A DNA stretch of 57,035 nt from Bacillus sp. AFS041924 (GTDB taxonomy: Bacteria > Bacillota > Bacilli > Bacillales > Bacillaceae_G). Both the position numbers and the translations under genes were made by a program. A model generated the notes under the pieces. The model was given only the letters and a program-made list of their open reading frames with translations. It searched no databases and was not told where the DNA came from. Shown here piece by piece: positions 25,499-36,487 of this stretch. Position 1 is the first letter of the stretch; each line of letters opens with the position of its first letter. The stretch lies in NCBI RefSeq assembly GCF_002577195.1, contig NZ_NULG01000022.1, forward strand, positions 12,285 to 69,319, given 5' to 3'.

Positions 25499-25630
25499 TT
25501 ATAAAACGAAAGCTGCACCAACGATAATTAATAAAATGAATAGAACAACGATTAATGCGAAACCACCGTAACCGCATCCGCATCCGCCATAACCAGGGTA
25601 TCCACCTTTTCCGTATCCGTAACCGTACAT
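25499..25630 (-). CDS. YjcZ-family small sporulation-type protein (43 residues)
   Basis: It begins [20 protein letters not shown], a Gly/Tyr-rich head with two cysteines, then [20 protein letters not shown], one membrane helix to the C-terminus. This is the standard form of YjcZ family peptides common in Bacillus spore formers. ATG follows GGGAGG. Its function is unknown; it is probably a small membrane or coat-associated protein. Confidence 0.88.
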   Translation of the reverse strand: MYGYGYGKGGYPGYGGCGCGYGGFALIVVLFILLIIVGAAFVL

Positions 25631-25793
25631 AATATAACCTCCCTTTAAACTGTTTCCGCATATAGCGGATACTACAAATTATGAAAAAGTACATAAAGTG
25701 TGTGGGTATGTGACCATATTATTTTTTGAGGACGTATAAAAAATATGAAAAGATGCAATATGAAATTAATACGACAAAAATTTGGGTGGAATT

Positions 25794-26441
25794 ATGAATA
25801 AAAAATTCATTTCTTTATTTCTTGTAATAGGTCTTTTATTAATCTTTTGTACGGGGTGTACATCTCAAGTAAAACAAAGGAATTTAGTCATAAATCAACT
25901 AAGTAAAATTACAAAAATGGAGCAAAAATTTCAAAAAGCTGGTGTAAAAATTCAAAAATTAGAAATAAATGAATTGGAGTATTATGAAAAAATTTATTTA
26001 TATAAAATTAATGAAGTAAATAAAAGACAAGAGTCGGCCAAACAAGCGATTAATTTATTAAATGAGCGGAAAGATGGAGTGAATGAGGAGTCAAAATTAA
26101 TTCACGACATAGACATAAAAATTGAAGAACTTCAAACAATAAACATTGAAACAAAAGATGAACAGTTTCGCAATGAAGTAAATAACTTCATTAAAATCTG
26201 GAGAGAAAGAACTAATTTATACGATAAATTGAATTCGAAATATAAACAAGCTATAGAAACGGATCTTTCAATTTATAAGTTATTATCTCAGAAAAAAGTT
26301 GATTTAAAAAATGTAAAGGGTAAGACAAAGAATACAAATAAGATTTATAAAGATGTCATTAAATATAATGATCAATTAAATCTTTATACTCAAAAATTAA
26401 ATAATCTACAAAAAGACATATATGAAAAATATGGTAAATAA
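25794..26441 (+). CDS. ykyA: YkyA-type lipoprotein
   Basis: A 215-residue protein. MNKKFISLFLVIGLLLIFC forms the signal peptide and the lipid-modified Cys would be in FCTGC; the -3 residue is Cys, not Leu. The rest is Lys/Glu-rich helix and coiled coil, as in the YkyA putative cell-wall-binding lipoproteins. It sits between defB and pdhA as in B. subtilis. The ATG (MNKKF) is preferred over an in-frame start 12 bases upstream because of signal-peptide shape. Confidence 0.8.
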   Translation: MNKKFISLFLVIGLLLIFCTGCTSQVKQRNLVINQLSKITKMEQKFQKAGVKIQKLEINELEYYEKIYLYKINEVNKRQESAKQAINLLNERKDGVNEESKLIHDIDIKIEELQTINIETKDEQFRNEVNNFIKIWRERTNLYDKLNSKYKQAIETDLSIYKLLSQKKVDLKNVKGKTKNTNKIYKDVIKYNDQLNLYTQKLNNLQKDIYEKYGK

Positions 26442-26831
26442 CTGGAATTAACTAGATTAATTCACCAAAAATCGTTGTAGTACAGTTTGGAATTTATCAT
26501 AAAAAAAATCTGGTTTTAGCTATTTAAGTATAATTTAAAAGAGTTTCTGTTATTGTATAACAGATTGCTGTTTCAAAGGTAGTACAGGGCGGAAAAAATG
26601 TAACAAGTTTTCCGAAAAATCATGAATAAAATAATACAACAAAATATTTGACGAGTTTATGAACGTGTTATAAACTGTACTAGTGCTCAATGTTGTACTA
26701 ATGTAATACACAATTAGAATAAGTACAGTTTTTTAATTATAAGTACAAGGTACTTATAGTTACTCTTAAGAAAATACACATGATGGATATAGTAAATAAA
26801 TCCTCCATAATTAAAGAAGGGTGTGGGTTAA
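26442..26831 (+). promoter_or_regulatory. Upstream region of the pdh operon
   Basis: 390 bases without a gene. A TTGACG near 26649 is followed 17 bases later by a weak TAAACT. The copies of GTACA/TGTAC-like sequence (26580-26760) are frequent. An operon promoter is expected here, but I cannot place it firmly. Confidence 0.35.
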
Positions 26832-27986
<1,155 letters not shown>

Positions 27987-27989
27987 GTC

Positions 27990-28967
27990 ATGGCGCAAAT
28001 GACAATGATTCAAGCTATCACAGATGCATTACGCGTTGAAATGAAAAACGATCCAACTGTAGTAGTATTCGGTGAAGACGTTGGAGTAAACGGTGGTGTA
28101 TTCCGTGCAACTGAAGGTTTACAAGCAGAGTTCGGTGAAGAGCGTGTATTTGATACACCACTTGCTGAATCAGGAATCGGTGGATTAGCAATCGGTCTTG
28201 GAATCCAAGGTTTCCGTCCTGTACCAGAAATTCAATTCTTCGGATTCTTATTTGAAATTATGGACTCAATCGCAGGTCAAGCTGCTCGTATGCGTTACCG
28301 TACAAGTGGTCGTTTCACTTCTCCAATTACTTTCCGTTCACCATTTGGTGGTGGGGTTCATACTCCAGAAATGCACGCGGATAGTTTAGAAGGATTAATG
28401 GCTCAAACTCCTGGTTTAAAAGTAGTCATTCCATCAACTCCTAAAGATGCGAAAGGTCTTTTAATTTCATCTATTCGTGATAACGACCCAGTTATCTACT
28501 TAGAGCACATGAAATTATATCGTTCTTTCCGTGAAGATGTACCTGAAGGTGAGTACACAATCGAATTAGGTAAAGCTGATGTTAAACGTGAAGGTAAAGA
28601 CGTTTCTGTATTTGCTTACGGTGCAATGGTTCACACTGCATTAAAAGCTGCAGAAGAATTAGAAAAAGAAGGTGTATCAGTAGAAGTAGTTGACTTACGA
28701 ACTGTTCACCCATTAGATACTGCTGCAATCGTTGCGTCTGTTGAGAAAACTGGCCGTGCAGTTGTTGTACAAGAAGCACAAAAACAAGCTGGTATTGCTG
28801 CAAATGTAGTTGCTGAAATTAATGACCGTTGTATTCTTTCATTAGAAGCACCAGTTGTACGTATTACTGCAGCTGACACTGTATACCCATTCTCAGAAGC
28901 AGAAACTGTTTGGTTACCAAACCATAAAGATGTAGTTGAAGGTATTCAAAAAGTTTTAAACTTCTAA
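27990..28967 (+). CDS. pdhB: Pyruvate dehydrogenase E1 beta subunit
   Basis: A 325-residue transketolase-type subunit, full length. [19 protein letters not shown] and PVPEIQF line the ThDP site at the alpha/beta interface; the C-terminal domain starts near 195. It begins 3 bases after pdhA with a GAAGGAG ribosome site, so translation is coupled. Confidence 0.97.
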   Translation: MAQMTMIQAITDALRVEMKNDPTVVVFGEDVGVNGGVFRATEGLQAEFGEERVFDTPLAESGIGGLAIGLGIQGFRPVPEIQFFGFLFEIMDSIAGQAARMRYRTSGRFTSPITFRSPFGGGVHTPEMHADSLEGLMAQTPGLKVVIPSTPKDAKGLLISSIRDNDPVIYLEHMKLYRSFREDVPEGEYTIELGKADVKREGKDVSVFAYGAMVHTALKAAEELEKEGVSVEVVDLRTVHPLDTAAIVASVEKTGRAVVVQEAQKQAGIAANVVAEINDRCILSLEAPVVRITAADTVYPFSEAETVWLPNHKDVVEGIQKVLNF

Positions 28968-28988
28968 TTGATTATGTAACAAAAATAG

Positions 28989-29023
28989 AGAAAGGTATTT
29001 GATGAATTCATCAATACCTTTCT
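28989..29023 (+). terminator. Strong hairpin between pdhB and pdhC
   Basis: AGAAAGGTATTTGATGA and TCATCAATACCTTTCT pair almost fully with one bulged T; the following T run is weak (TTAC). It may be an attenuator, an RNase stop or a 3' end for pdhAB. Confidence 0.6.
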
Positions 29024-29079
29024 TACATTATAGATAAAAATTTAAAAATTAATTTAATTTTGTTCGGAGGTAGAAATCT

Positions 29080-30447
29080 GTGTCAAACTCAGTGGCAAGT
29101 CTATTTGAATTTAGATTACCAGATATCGGTGAAGGTATTCACGAAGGTGAAATTGTAAAGTGGTTTATTAAAGCAGGAGACGAAGTAAATGAAGATGATA
29201 TCATTTGTGAAGTTCAAAATGATAAATCTGTAGTTGAAATCCCATCACCTGTTAAAGGTAAAGTATTAGAAGTTCTAGTTAGCGAAGGAACTGTTGCGGT
29301 TGTTGGTGACGTATTAGTACGCTTAGATGCACCTGGCTATGAAAACATTAGCTTTAAAGGTCAACATGCTGAAGAAGCGCAAGTTACTACTCCTGTACCA
29401 GAAGCTGCTGAAGCAGTTCAAGCAAAAGTACAAGAATCTTATGAGCAAGCTGAACCAAAAACAGATGCTGCACCACTTTCTCCAGTTGCTGCAATTGAGC
29501 CAAAAGCACATGTAATTGCTATGCCTTCTGTACGTAAATATGCTCGTGAGAAAAACGTAGATTTACGTATTGTTCCAGGTTCAGGTAAAAATGGCCGTGT
29601 AACGAAAAAAGACGTAGATGCATTCTTAGCAGGCGGAGTTGCACCAGTTGCAGCTGCACAAACTGAGGTTGCTGTTGAAGTTGTATCTGAAACATCAGCT
29701 GTAAAAGAAGAAGCTCCAAAAGCAATGCCAATTCCTGAAGGTGCATACCCTGAAACTCGTGAAAAAATGAGTGGAATTCGTAAAGCAATTGCAAAAGCAA
29801 TGGTTAACTCTAAACATACTGCTCCTCACGTAACATTAATGGATGAAGTAGATGTAACTAAACTAGTTGCTAGCCGTAAAAAATATAAAGAAGTTGCAGC
29901 TGCACAAGGTATTAAATTAACATTCTTACCTTATGTTGTTAAGGCTTTAACTTCTGCATTACGTAAATTCCCAGCATTAAATACATCAATCGATGATGCT
30001 ACTAGCGAAATCGTACACAAACATTACTATAATATTGGTATTGCTGCAGACACTGACAAAGGTTTATTAGTACCTGTTGTTAAAGATGCTGATCGTAAAG
30101 CTATTTTCTCAATTTCTGCTGAAATTAACGAATTAGCTACAAAAGCACGTGATGGCAAATTAGCTCCTGCAGAAATGAAAGGTGCAACTTGCACAATCAC
30201 AAACATTGGTTCTGCAGGTGGACAATGGTTTACGCCAGTAATTAACCACCCAGAGGTTGCGATTTTAGGTATTGGTCGTATCGCTGAAAAACCAGTAGTT
30301 ATTAATGGAGAAATCGTAGCAGCTCCAGTATTAGCGTTATCATTAAGCTTTGACCACCGTATTATCGATGGTGCAACAGCTCAAAACGCTTTAAACCACA
30401 TTAAACGATTATTAAATGATCCAGAATTATTATTAATGGAGGCGTAA
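29080..30447 (+). CDS. pdhC: Pyruvate dehydrogenase E2, dihydrolipoamide acetyltransferase
   Basis: A 455-residue protein with one lipoyl domain (lipoyl Lys in [12 protein letters not shown] near 50), a Pro/Ala/Glu linker, a peripheral-subunit-binding domain ([25 protein letters not shown] near 148-188) and the catalytic core with DHRIIDGA near the end. It forms the complex scaffold and makes acetyl-CoA. The GTG start is 9 nt after CGGAGG. The N-terminus is about nine residues longer than in B. subtilis. Confidence 0.97.
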   Translation: MSNSVASLFEFRLPDIGEGIHEGEIVKWFIKAGDEVNEDDIICEVQNDKSVVEIPSPVKGKVLEVLVSEGTVAVVGDVLVRLDAPGYENISFKGQHAEEAQVTTPVPEAAEAVQAKVQESYEQAEPKTDAAPLSPVAAIEPKAHVIAMPSVRKYAREKNVDLRIVPGSGKNGRVTKKDVDAFLAGGVAPVAAAQTEVAVEVVSETSAVKEEAPKAMPIPEGAYPETREKMSGIRKAIAKAMVNSKHTAPHVTLMDEVDVTKLVASRKKYKEVAAAQGIKLTFLPYVVKALTSALRKFPALNTSIDDATSEIVHKHYYNIGIAADTDKGLLVPVVKDADRKAIFSISAEINELATKARDGKLAPAEMKGATCTITNIGSAGGQWFTPVINHPEVAILGIGRIAEKPVVINGEIVAAPVLALSLSFDHRIIDGATAQNALNHIKRLLNDPELLLMEA

Positions 30448-30452
30448 GATAG

Positions 30453-31865
30453 ATGGTAGTAGGAGATTTCGCAATTGAACTAGATACGGTCGTTATCGGT
30501 GCTGGTCCTGGTGGTTATGTTGCAGCAATTCGTGCAGCACAACTTGGACAAAAAGTAGCCGTTGTTGAAAGAGGTAATCTAGGAGGAGTATGTTTAAACG
30601 TAGGTTGTATTCCTTCAAAAGCATTAATTACAGCAGGTCACCGTTATGAGACTGCTAAACATTCTGAAGATATCGGTATTACAGCTGAAAATGTAAAAGT
30701 TGATTTTACAAAAGTTCAAGCTTGGAAAAGCAGTGTTGTTTCTAAATTAACTGGTGGTGTAGCTGGTTTATTAAAAGGAAACAAAGTTGAAGTTATTAAA
30801 GGTGAAGCTTACTTTAATGATGCAAACACACTACGTGTTATTACTGAAGATTCAGCTCAAACATATACATTTAACAATGCGATTATCGCAACAGGTTCAA
30901 CTCCGATCGAAATCCCAGGATTCAAATGGAGTAACCGTGTAATCGATTCAACAGGTGCATTAAACTTACCAGAAATTCCAAAAAAATTAGTTGTTATTGG
31001 TGGCGGCTATATCGGTATGGAATTAGGTACAGCTTATGCAAACTTTGGTACTCACGTAACAATTCTTGAAGCTGGTGACGAAATCTTAAATGGTTTTGAA
31101 AAATCTATGAGCTCAATCGTTAAACGTGGATTAAAGAAAAAAGGTAATGTTGATATCGTAACAAAAGCGTTCGGTAAAGGCGTTGAAGAAACTGCTGACG
31201 GCGTAACTGTTAAATTTGAAGCTAATGGAGAAATGAAAGAAATCGAAGCTGATTACGTATTAGTAACAGTTGGACGTTTCCCAAATTCTCGTGACATGGG
31301 CTTAGAAAATGTTGGTGTTGAAATTAACGAACGTGGTGTAATTACAACTGATCAACAAGCTCGTACAACAGTTAAAAACATTTTTGCGATTGGTGATGTA
31401 ATTGCAGGACCACCATTAGCACACAAAGCTTCTTATGAAGGTAAAGTGGCTGCTGAGGCGATTAGCGGTATGCCAAGTCAAATTGAATACTTAGCAATCC
31501 CTGCAGTAGTATTCACAGATCCAGAACTAGCAACTGTTGGTTATACTAAAAAACAAGCGGATGAAGAAGGATTAGCTGTAAATGTTGCAAAATTCCCATT
31601 CGGTGGAAATGGTCGCGCATTATCACTAAATTCAACTGACGGATTCGTACAATTAATTTCTCGTAAAGAAGATGGAGTACTAGTTGGTGCTCAAGTTGCA
31701 GGTGTAAATGCTTCGGATATCATTTCTGAGCTTGGCCTTGCAATTGAAGCTTGCATGAGCGTTGAGGATATTGCTCAAACAATTCATGCTCACCCAACAT
31801 TAGGTGAAATCTCAATGGAAGCTGCAGAGTTAGCGATGGGTCATCCAATCCACGTTTTAAAATAA
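30453..31865 (+). CDS. pdhD: Dihydrolipoamide dehydrogenase (E3)
   Basis: A 470-residue FAD/NAD flavoprotein, full length. [11 protein letters not shown] binds [17 protein letters not shown] carries the redox disulfide; [10 protein letters not shown] binds [11 protein letters not shown] contains the catalytic His. It reoxidises lipoyl groups for PDH and probably other 2-oxo acid complexes. It starts 5 bases after pdhC. Confidence 0.97.
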   Translation: MVVGDFAIELDTVVIGAGPGGYVAAIRAAQLGQKVAVVERGNLGGVCLNVGCIPSKALITAGHRYETAKHSEDIGITAENVKVDFTKVQAWKSSVVSKLTGGVAGLLKGNKVEVIKGEAYFNDANTLRVITEDSAQTYTFNNAIIATGSTPIEIPGFKWSNRVIDSTGALNLPEIPKKLVVIGGGYIGMELGTAYANFGTHVTILEAGDEILNGFEKSMSSIVKRGLKKKGNVDIVTKAFGKGVEETADGVTVKFEANGEMKEIEADYVLVTVGRFPNSRDMGLENVGVEINERGVITTDQQARTTVKNIFAIGDVIAGPPLAHKASYEGKVAAEAISGMPSQIEYLAIPAVVFTDPELATVGYTKKQADEEGLAVNVAKFPFGGNGRALSLNSTDGFVQLISRKEDGVLVGAQVAGVNASDIISELGLAIEACMSVEDIAQTIHAHPTLGEISMEAAELAMGHPIHVLK

Positions 31866-31871
31866 TATCTT

Positions 31872-31902
31872 AAAAACCTCCTATTTAATAGGAGGTTTTT
31901 TT
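31872..31902 (+). terminator. Terminator of the pdh operon
   Basis: AAAAACCTCCTATT and AATAGGAGGTTTTTT arms with a short loop. Confidence 0.9.
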
Positions 31903-31931
31903 CGTTTAAAATACTGTTTAAATTAATTTAA

Positions 31932-32047
31932 AACGCTTATGACAAAGCGTTAGGGATAAAGTTAACTTATGGATACTGAACACCGTATAATGCAAAATAC
32001 GAAGAAAAAAATAGATTAAAACCCTCCTAAATATAGTAGGGTTTTTT
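31932..32047 (+). ncRNA. Candidate short RNA or attenuated leader
   Basis: AACGCTT and AAGCGTT form an inverted repeat (31932-31951). TTAACT and TATAAT (31962-31967 and 31986-31991, 18-base spacer) follow, then an intrinsic terminator (32018-32047, arms AAACCCT/AGGGTTT). A transcript of about 50 nt would end 79 bases before the next gene. Confidence 0.4.
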
Positions 32048-32125
32048 GCATGATTAAGGCATGTCTAGCATAACGTTTAGAAAACAAACTTTCTAGTATT
32101 TGATGATTGAATGGTGGGAGTATCG

Positions 32126-32365
32126 ATGAGAAAACAATTAATAGTATTAATGATTCATCAACTATTTTGGGTAGGTTTTTCATATGTAGTGTTCCTATCT
32201 AAAAGAGATCAAATTTATTCGAAGGTTATTTTGTTTTTAGTCTTCTTTTACCAGCTGTATTTAATTGCTAAATACGTTGGAAATACAAGAAAAGCAAGTA
32301 TTATAATTACTTGCTTTTATGCTTCGGTATTTTTCTTTTGTCAGGCAATCGTAAAATTATTTTGA
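32126..32365 (+). CDS. Small membrane protein (79 residues)
   Basis: The ATG giving MRKQLIVL follows GGTGGGAG; an in-frame GTG 15 bases upstream lies in that site. Three hydrophobic helices are visible (about 5-25, 32-49, 57-76). No family recognised. It is convergent with the next gene, the stops one base apart, and no terminator lies between them. Confidence 0.7.
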   Translation: MRKQLIVLMIHQLFWVGFSYVVFLSKRDQIYSKVILFLVFFYQLYLIAKYVGNTRKASIIITCFYASVFFFCQAIVKLF

Positions 32366-32366
32366 A

Positions 32367-32762
32367 TTAACGTTTGTAAAAATACATGATTCGATTGTTA
32401 AATAATTCTAGTTTTGCTTCAATTTTTTGAGCTAAATATCGACAAAGCTCATTTGCTTTTCCTTTATCTCCATATGTTGAGTTTGGTAAAAGTGTAATTA
32501 CGATATTTTTGTCATCTTGGATTGAAACAACAAAATGTTTATAACGAGAGTCATTACTCTGTAAATAAAGTGCTTCTTGGTCGTCTAATTTTTTGTTTGA
32601 AATTGTATAAGGAAAGGAAGCCCTTTCATAATTCCAGTCAACTTGTTGGCCAATTTTAGTTGAAGAATGTATGTAATCATTAATTAAATTATTTATTAAA
32701 TCTAAATTTGCTTCTTGGTATTTTGATTTATCCACTAATTGAATGGTAGCTTGTTGAACCAT
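32367..32762 (-). CDS. DUF1885-like small protein
   Basis: A 131-residue protein ending in GKANELCRYLAQKIEAKLELFNNRIMYFYKR. Together with TKIGQQVDWNYERASFPY this matches my memory of the DUF1885 proteins found near pdh in the B. cereus group. It is cytosolic with no catalytic motif seen. The ATG follows AGGGGGAAAG. Function unknown. Confidence 0.65.
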   Translation of the reverse strand: MVQQATIQLVDKSKYQEANLDLINNLINDYIHSSTKIGQQVDWNYERASFPYTISNKKLDDQEALYLQSNDSRYKHFVVSIQDDKNIVITLLPNSTYGDKGKANELCRYLAQKIEAKLELFNNRIMYFYKR

Positions 32763-32908
32763 TTTTAAACTTTCCCCCTAAGATGTTTTATGAAAAACAT
32801 CACTTTTAATCTTTATTATCATAACATTATTTCAAATTTTTAGACAAGTATTCGGTATGAAATTAATCTTTTCTTCATATGTATTAACTTACAACACTAA
32901 ATTGAGGA

Positions 32909-33214
32909 GTGGGTGAAGCAATGTTTGAAAAACTATATGATGATCATGAAAATGTAAGAGTCAGATTCGTAGGCTTCGTCGCAAATGATGTAAGATATGA
33001 TATTGGCATTGTATATACGAACATGTTCTTTGGAAAGCCACTCGTCATCTGCATGCAGTCTAGACAATGTATTTTACTAGATCGACAGGACGTTTCTTTT
33101 CCAAACCAATTGAAATTTTTATGTAAGCTTAAAACAGAAGAAGAAGCAATGGAGCTCGCAGAATATTTAGCGGATTGGTTACCGTCACCAAGTATAGAGG
33201 AGAGCTATGAGTAA
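32909..33214 (+). CDS. DUF3055 (SAV0927-type) small protein
   Basis: The ATG of MFEKLYDDHENVRVRFVGF (32921) is the likeliest start, 6 nt after GAGTGGGTG, leaving 97 residues; an in-frame start lies 12 bases upstream. Conserved stretches are GIVYTNMFFGKPLVICMQS and EEAMELAEYLADWLP. It is a small alpha/beta protein of unknown function, common beside pdh in Bacillus. SR1 follows. Confidence 0.75.
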   Translation: MGEAMFEKLYDDHENVRVRFVGFVANDVRYDIGIVYTNMFFGKPLVICMQSRQCILLDRQDVSFPNQLKFLCKLKTEEEAMELAEYLADWLPSPSIEESYE

Positions 33215-33291
33215 AAAATAAATATGTTATACTAATTGAATGGCATACACCTTAAAAAACCCCTTGAATAATCTAGTATCAGAAGATTAAA

Positions 33292-33328
33292 GTTATACTT
33301 ATTTACACATTGCGTAAATAAGTATAAC
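33292..33328. promoter_or_regulatory. Perfect 15-7-15 palindrome over the SR1 promoter
   Basis: GTTATACTTATTTAC and GTAAATAAGTATAAC are exact inverted repeats around ACATTGC. The right half and spacer overlap the SR1 -35. No T run follows, so an operator is likelier than a terminator. Confidence 0.6.
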
Positions 33329-33338
33329 ACTTTATAAT
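33310..33338 (+). promoter_or_regulatory. Candidate SR1 promoter
   Basis: TTGCGT and TATAAT are spaced 17 bases. Transcription would begin near 33345. Confidence 0.65.
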
Positions 33339-33344
33339 GAAGAT

Positions 33345-33598
33345 AGTTAATTGATACAACATTATGAAAGGGGTTACAACAATGGGGACGTTCGTATGTA
33401 AATGTTGTGATAAAATAGTAGGTCATTTCGAGGATGAAAAAGTAACTACTCTTTATGTGAAAGATTGTGAAGATTGTCAACCTACAGAAAATGAAGCTTG
33501 CTAATTTACTAATAAAATAAAGTGTCCAATAGCAAATCTCAAAAGACATCTAAAATAATGAAATTCCACAAGGGATCAATTTACCTTGTGGTTTTTTT
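33345..33598 (+). ncRNA. sr1: SR1-type dual-function small RNA
   Basis: In B. subtilis SR1 lies between pdhD and speA, encodes a 39-residue peptide and base-pairs with ahrC mRNA. Here the same interval holds a promoter, an SR1P-type ORF and an intrinsic terminator (33566-33598, arms CCACAAGG/CCTTGTGG with seven T). The predicted length of about 254 nt exceeds the 205 nt of B. subtilis. The 3' untranslated part (33505-33565) is where an antisense segment would lie; pairing was not tested. Confidence 0.75.
33382..33504 (+). CDS. sr1P: SR1P, GapA-binding peptide (40 residues)
   Basis: MGTFVCKCCDK and HFEDEKVTTLY match SR1P of B. subtilis (MGTIVCQDCNE..., FEDEKVTTLY). Cysteine pairs CKCC and CEDC may bind a metal. 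The peptide binds glyceraldehyde-3-phosphate dehydrogenase GapA and promotes its contact with RNase J1. ATG follows AAAGGGGT. Too short for many gene finders. Confidence 0.88.
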   Translation: MGTFVCKCCDKIVGHFEDEKVTTLYVKDCEDCQPTENEAC

Positions 33599-33740
33599 GT
33601 TATTCATTACGTTGATAACTTAATTTGGATATATTAACGAGGTCAAAGAATTTTAGCAATCTATAAAATAGCCGAACAATTTTTTTACGGAGTGCACAGC
33701 TTACACATTAGTTCACAAATCATTGTTTGATTTATATGTA
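33599..33740. other. Gap between SR1 and tgl, nothing seen
   Basis: AT-rich with no ORF carrying a ribosome site. Confidence 0.4.
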
Positions 33741-33743
33741 CAT

Positions 33744-33770
33744 AAAAAGGGAGACTAAAAAAAGTCACCC
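33744..33770 (-). terminator. Terminator of tgl
   Basis: On the minus strand GGGTGACT and AGTCTCCC (one mismatch) are followed by TTTTT. Confidence 0.65.
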
Positions 33771-33781
33771 TCATTTTTCGT

Positions 33782-34615
33782 TTATGCTATTTGAGTTTGA
33801 TCACCAATTCTTGCTGTTATTACATCAGAAGAAACTTCCCTCGTTGTTACTGGTATTAATTTTGAATCATCCTTTAAATATGGAGCCATTTCATTTGAAT
33901 CGATTCTTGTATTTAAATTTGTTAAAAAGGCAGAAACCATTGCAAACGGATATCTATGCATATTTAAATGGAAAATAATCTCTTGTAGTGTACGTATTCC
34001 GATACCGTGACCATAATAATAATTACTTCCCATAGTAACAGTATTTTCACCTTGCCATTCTGGGGTCATTGGATCAACTTGGGGATTTTTTATATAAACT
34101 ACGTCTCCAGGAGCTGGGCGATCGACTTCAGCTGTTAATATCGCTAATTTATGGTCATAATTCCAAGTGTATAAGTAGAAACCATTATCGAAAATTTCAT
34201 CAAAAATTTCGTATCCGTATAAATCTAAAAGGGCTTTATAAAATATCATTATGATTGCAGTAGCACATTCTGTTGCATATAATTGTCCGTTTCGAAAAAT
34301 ATCGTATATTCCCATTGATGCTCTTATGCCTGGCCTAAGTCGAAATCCTCCCATTGGAGTCCGAATCCAAAACATAGGATTACAATATGCTCGTCGAAAT
34401 ACCCTAAATTGCATACCACTTGCCATTAAATCTTTAGAGGCCCGAAGTATATAAGTACGAAGTGTTAAATCAAATGATAATTCACGGTTTGATTTATAAA
34501 TATGAGATTTTTTACTTGATGTTAAATCAGACAATATCTCTTTATAAAGATTATTATTTGAATCTGAGCTATTTTTTAATGAAGCATGAACAATTTTATT
34601 ATTCACGACTATCAA
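33782..34615 (-). CDS. tgl: Tgl, spore-coat protein-glutamine gamma-glutamyltransferase
   Basis: A 277-residue transglutaminase that cross-links coat proteins late in sporulation. The catalytic Cys is at 117 in ATECATAI, matching Cys116 of B. subtilis. VYIKNPQVDPMTPEWQGEN, YYYGHGIGI are conserved. The start taken is TTG (MIVVNNK), 6 nt after AGGATGTG, aligning with B. subtilis MIIVSG; a GTG 9 bases upstream overlaps that site. It is about 30 residues longer than B. subtilis Tgl. Expected under late mother-cell control; no sigma-K promoter was firmly placed. Confidence 0.92.
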   Translation of the reverse strand: MIVVNNKIVHASLKNSSDSNNNLYKEILSDLTSSKKSHIYKSNRELSFDLTLRTYILRASKDLMASGMQFRVFRRAYCNPMFWIRTPMGGFRLRPGIRASMGIYDIFRNGQLYATECATAIIMIFYKALLDLYGYEIFDEIFDNGFYLYTWNYDHKLAILTAEVDRPAPGDVVYIKNPQVDPMTPEWQGENTVTMGSNYYYGHGIGIRTLQEIIFHLNMHRYPFAMVSAFLTNLNTRIDSNEMAPYLKDDSKLIPVTTREVSSDVITARIGDQTQIA

Positions 34616-34713
34616 TAAGTTCACATCCTAACATAAAAACAATATTTTGTACGAATCAAATTAATTACCTTACCTATCATATGCCTATATAAGTTAGTTG
34701 TGATTTATAATAC

Positions 34714-34742
34714 AAAAAAACTAGGATTCTTTTCCTAGTTTC
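34714..34742 (-). terminator. Terminator of speA
   Basis: On the minus strand AAACTAGGA and TCCTAGTTT are followed by TTTT. Confidence 0.8.
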
Positions 34743-34757
34743 TTTATGAAAGTTTAA

Positions 34758-36209
34758 TTATTTTAATACTTTTAGCGTTAGTAATTCTTCGTCTTCGGGA
34801 CCTTGAACAGGTAGTCCTGCTTCAATATTCTTTTTTATATATACTAGATTTTCAAGTGTAATTTCTTCACCTGGTAAAAAGATTGGAATCCCAGGTGGAT
34901 AAACCATTACAAATTCAGCAATAATTCTTCCAACAGAATCTTCAAGCGGTACAGATTCTGTTTCAGAATAAAATGCGTCTCGTGGAGAAACTGCTAAATT
35001 TGGAATCGTAGGAATTTCAACGTTTAAATTTGTATTACGTTCTGAAATTTCAAACTCAGTTACTAACACCTCTAGTGCGTGAATTAACTGCTGAATATCT
35101 TCTTCACTATCGCCTGGTGTTAAAATACAAAGAACATTATATAAGTCGGACATTTCAACTTCGATATTAAATCGCTCTCTTAACCAAACTTCAACGTCAT
35201 GGCCAGTTATACCTAATTTTTTAACACTTATTAATATTTTAGTAGGATCAAAATTAAATGTAGCCTCTTTTCCAACTAAGTCATAACCAGGGCAATATAA
35301 GCCATTAATTGAATTGATTTTATGACGAACATTGTTTGCTAGTCTAATAGTATTCGTAAGCAATTCTTCACCAACAGTGGCTAATCTCTTTCTTGCAACA
35401 TCAAGTGAGGCTAGCAATAAATAAGAAGTTGAAGTAGTTGTCAGCATACTTAGTATGGATTGTACCCTGTGAACATTCACAATGCCTTCTCTTACATTTA
35501 AAATGGAACTTTGAGTCATAGAGCCACCAAGCTTATGTACGCTCGTAGCAGCCATGTCAGCCCCTGCTTGCATCGCAGAGATCGGTAATTCATCATGGAA
35601 ATGTATATGTACACCATGTGCCTCATCAACTAATACTGCTAAGCCATGTGAATGAGCAAGTTCAACAATGCTTTTTAAGTCTGCTACAAAACCAAAATAT
35701 GTAGGATTGATGACTAGTACTGCTTTTGCATCTGGATTATTTAAAATTGCCTCTTTTACTGCATTTGTAGTAATACCGTGTGAAATACCTAATTCACTAT
35801 CAATTTCAGGATGAACAAATATTGGTGTTGCACCTGAGAAAATGATGGCAGATAATACTGATTTATGAACATTTCTTGGAACGATAATTTTATCGCCAGG
35901 TCCACAAACACTCATTACCATTGTCATGATAGCTCCACTTGTTCCTTGAACTGAAAAAAAAGTGTGGTCAGCGCCAAATGCTTTAGCTGCAAGATCTTGT
36001 GCTTGTTTTATTTTACCTTTTGGATGATGTAAATCATCTAAAGGAGCAATGTTGATTAAATCGATTGATAAAGCATTATCGCCTATAAACTCTCTAAATG
36101 TTGGATCCATTCCATTTCCTTTTTTATGTCCCGGAATATGGAACTGAATTGGGTTCTTCTTTGCATGTTCTAATAAAGAAGAAAATAACGGTGTTTCATT
36201 TTGTTTCAT
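34758..36209 (-). CDS. speA: SpeA-type arginine/lysine/ornithine decarboxylase
   Basis: A 483-residue fold-type I decarboxylase matching B. subtilis SpeA (490). QFHIPGHKKGNGMDP near the N-terminus, the PLP lysine in SVHKLGGS and MVYPPGIPIF near the end are family marks. B. subtilis SpeA makes agmatine from arginine for spermidine. The start MKQNETPLF is preferred over an ATG 18 bases upstream, whose ribosome site GGGGTG is too close. Here it is opposite in direction to pdh, unlike B. subtilis. Confidence 0.92.
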   Translation of the reverse strand: MKQNETPLFSSLLEHAKKNPIQFHIPGHKKGNGMDPTFREFIGDNALSIDLINIAPLDDLHHPKGKIKQAQDLAAKAFGADHTFFSVQGTSGAIMTMVMSVCGPGDKIIVPRNVHKSVLSAIIFSGATPIFVHPEIDSELGISHGITTNAVKEAILNNPDAKAVLVINPTYFGFVADLKSIVELAHSHGLAVLVDEAHGVHIHFHDELPISAMQAGADMAATSVHKLGGSMTQSSILNVREGIVNVHRVQSILSMLTTTSTSYLLLASLDVARKRLATVGEELLTNTIRLANNVRHKINSINGLYCPGYDLVGKEATFNFDPTKILISVKKLGITGHDVEVWLRERFNIEVEMSDLYNVLCILTPGDSEEDIQQLIHALEVLVTEFEISERNTNLNVEIPTIPNLAVSPRDAFYSETESVPLEDSVGRIIAEFVMVYPPGIPIFLPGEEITLENLVYIKKNIEAGLPVQGPEDEELLTLKVLK

Positions 36210-36487
36210 TTTTAACATACACCCCATTTAATGAATAATAGTGTTTTTCGGAAGTGGTATGTTTGTAAACAATTCAACTGTTTACTCTCATTAAGTTATA
36301 AACTGTCTTACCTTCATTTGAAAAACAAAAAGATTATATCATTCTATGAATTTTCTGTATAGAAAAATATTATTAAGTAATGAAATTTTATTCATCCGGA
36401 TGAAAATATATCAATTTATTAAATAAGAATGGAATTTGAAAAATGTGTTAAAATGGAATTAATTAGATAATAGTAGGAGTGAAGTAA

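Noticed and set aside
33232-33549. 105-codon minus-strand ORF
   Set aside because: It runs antisense through the SR1P gene and SR1 promoter, without a ribosome site.
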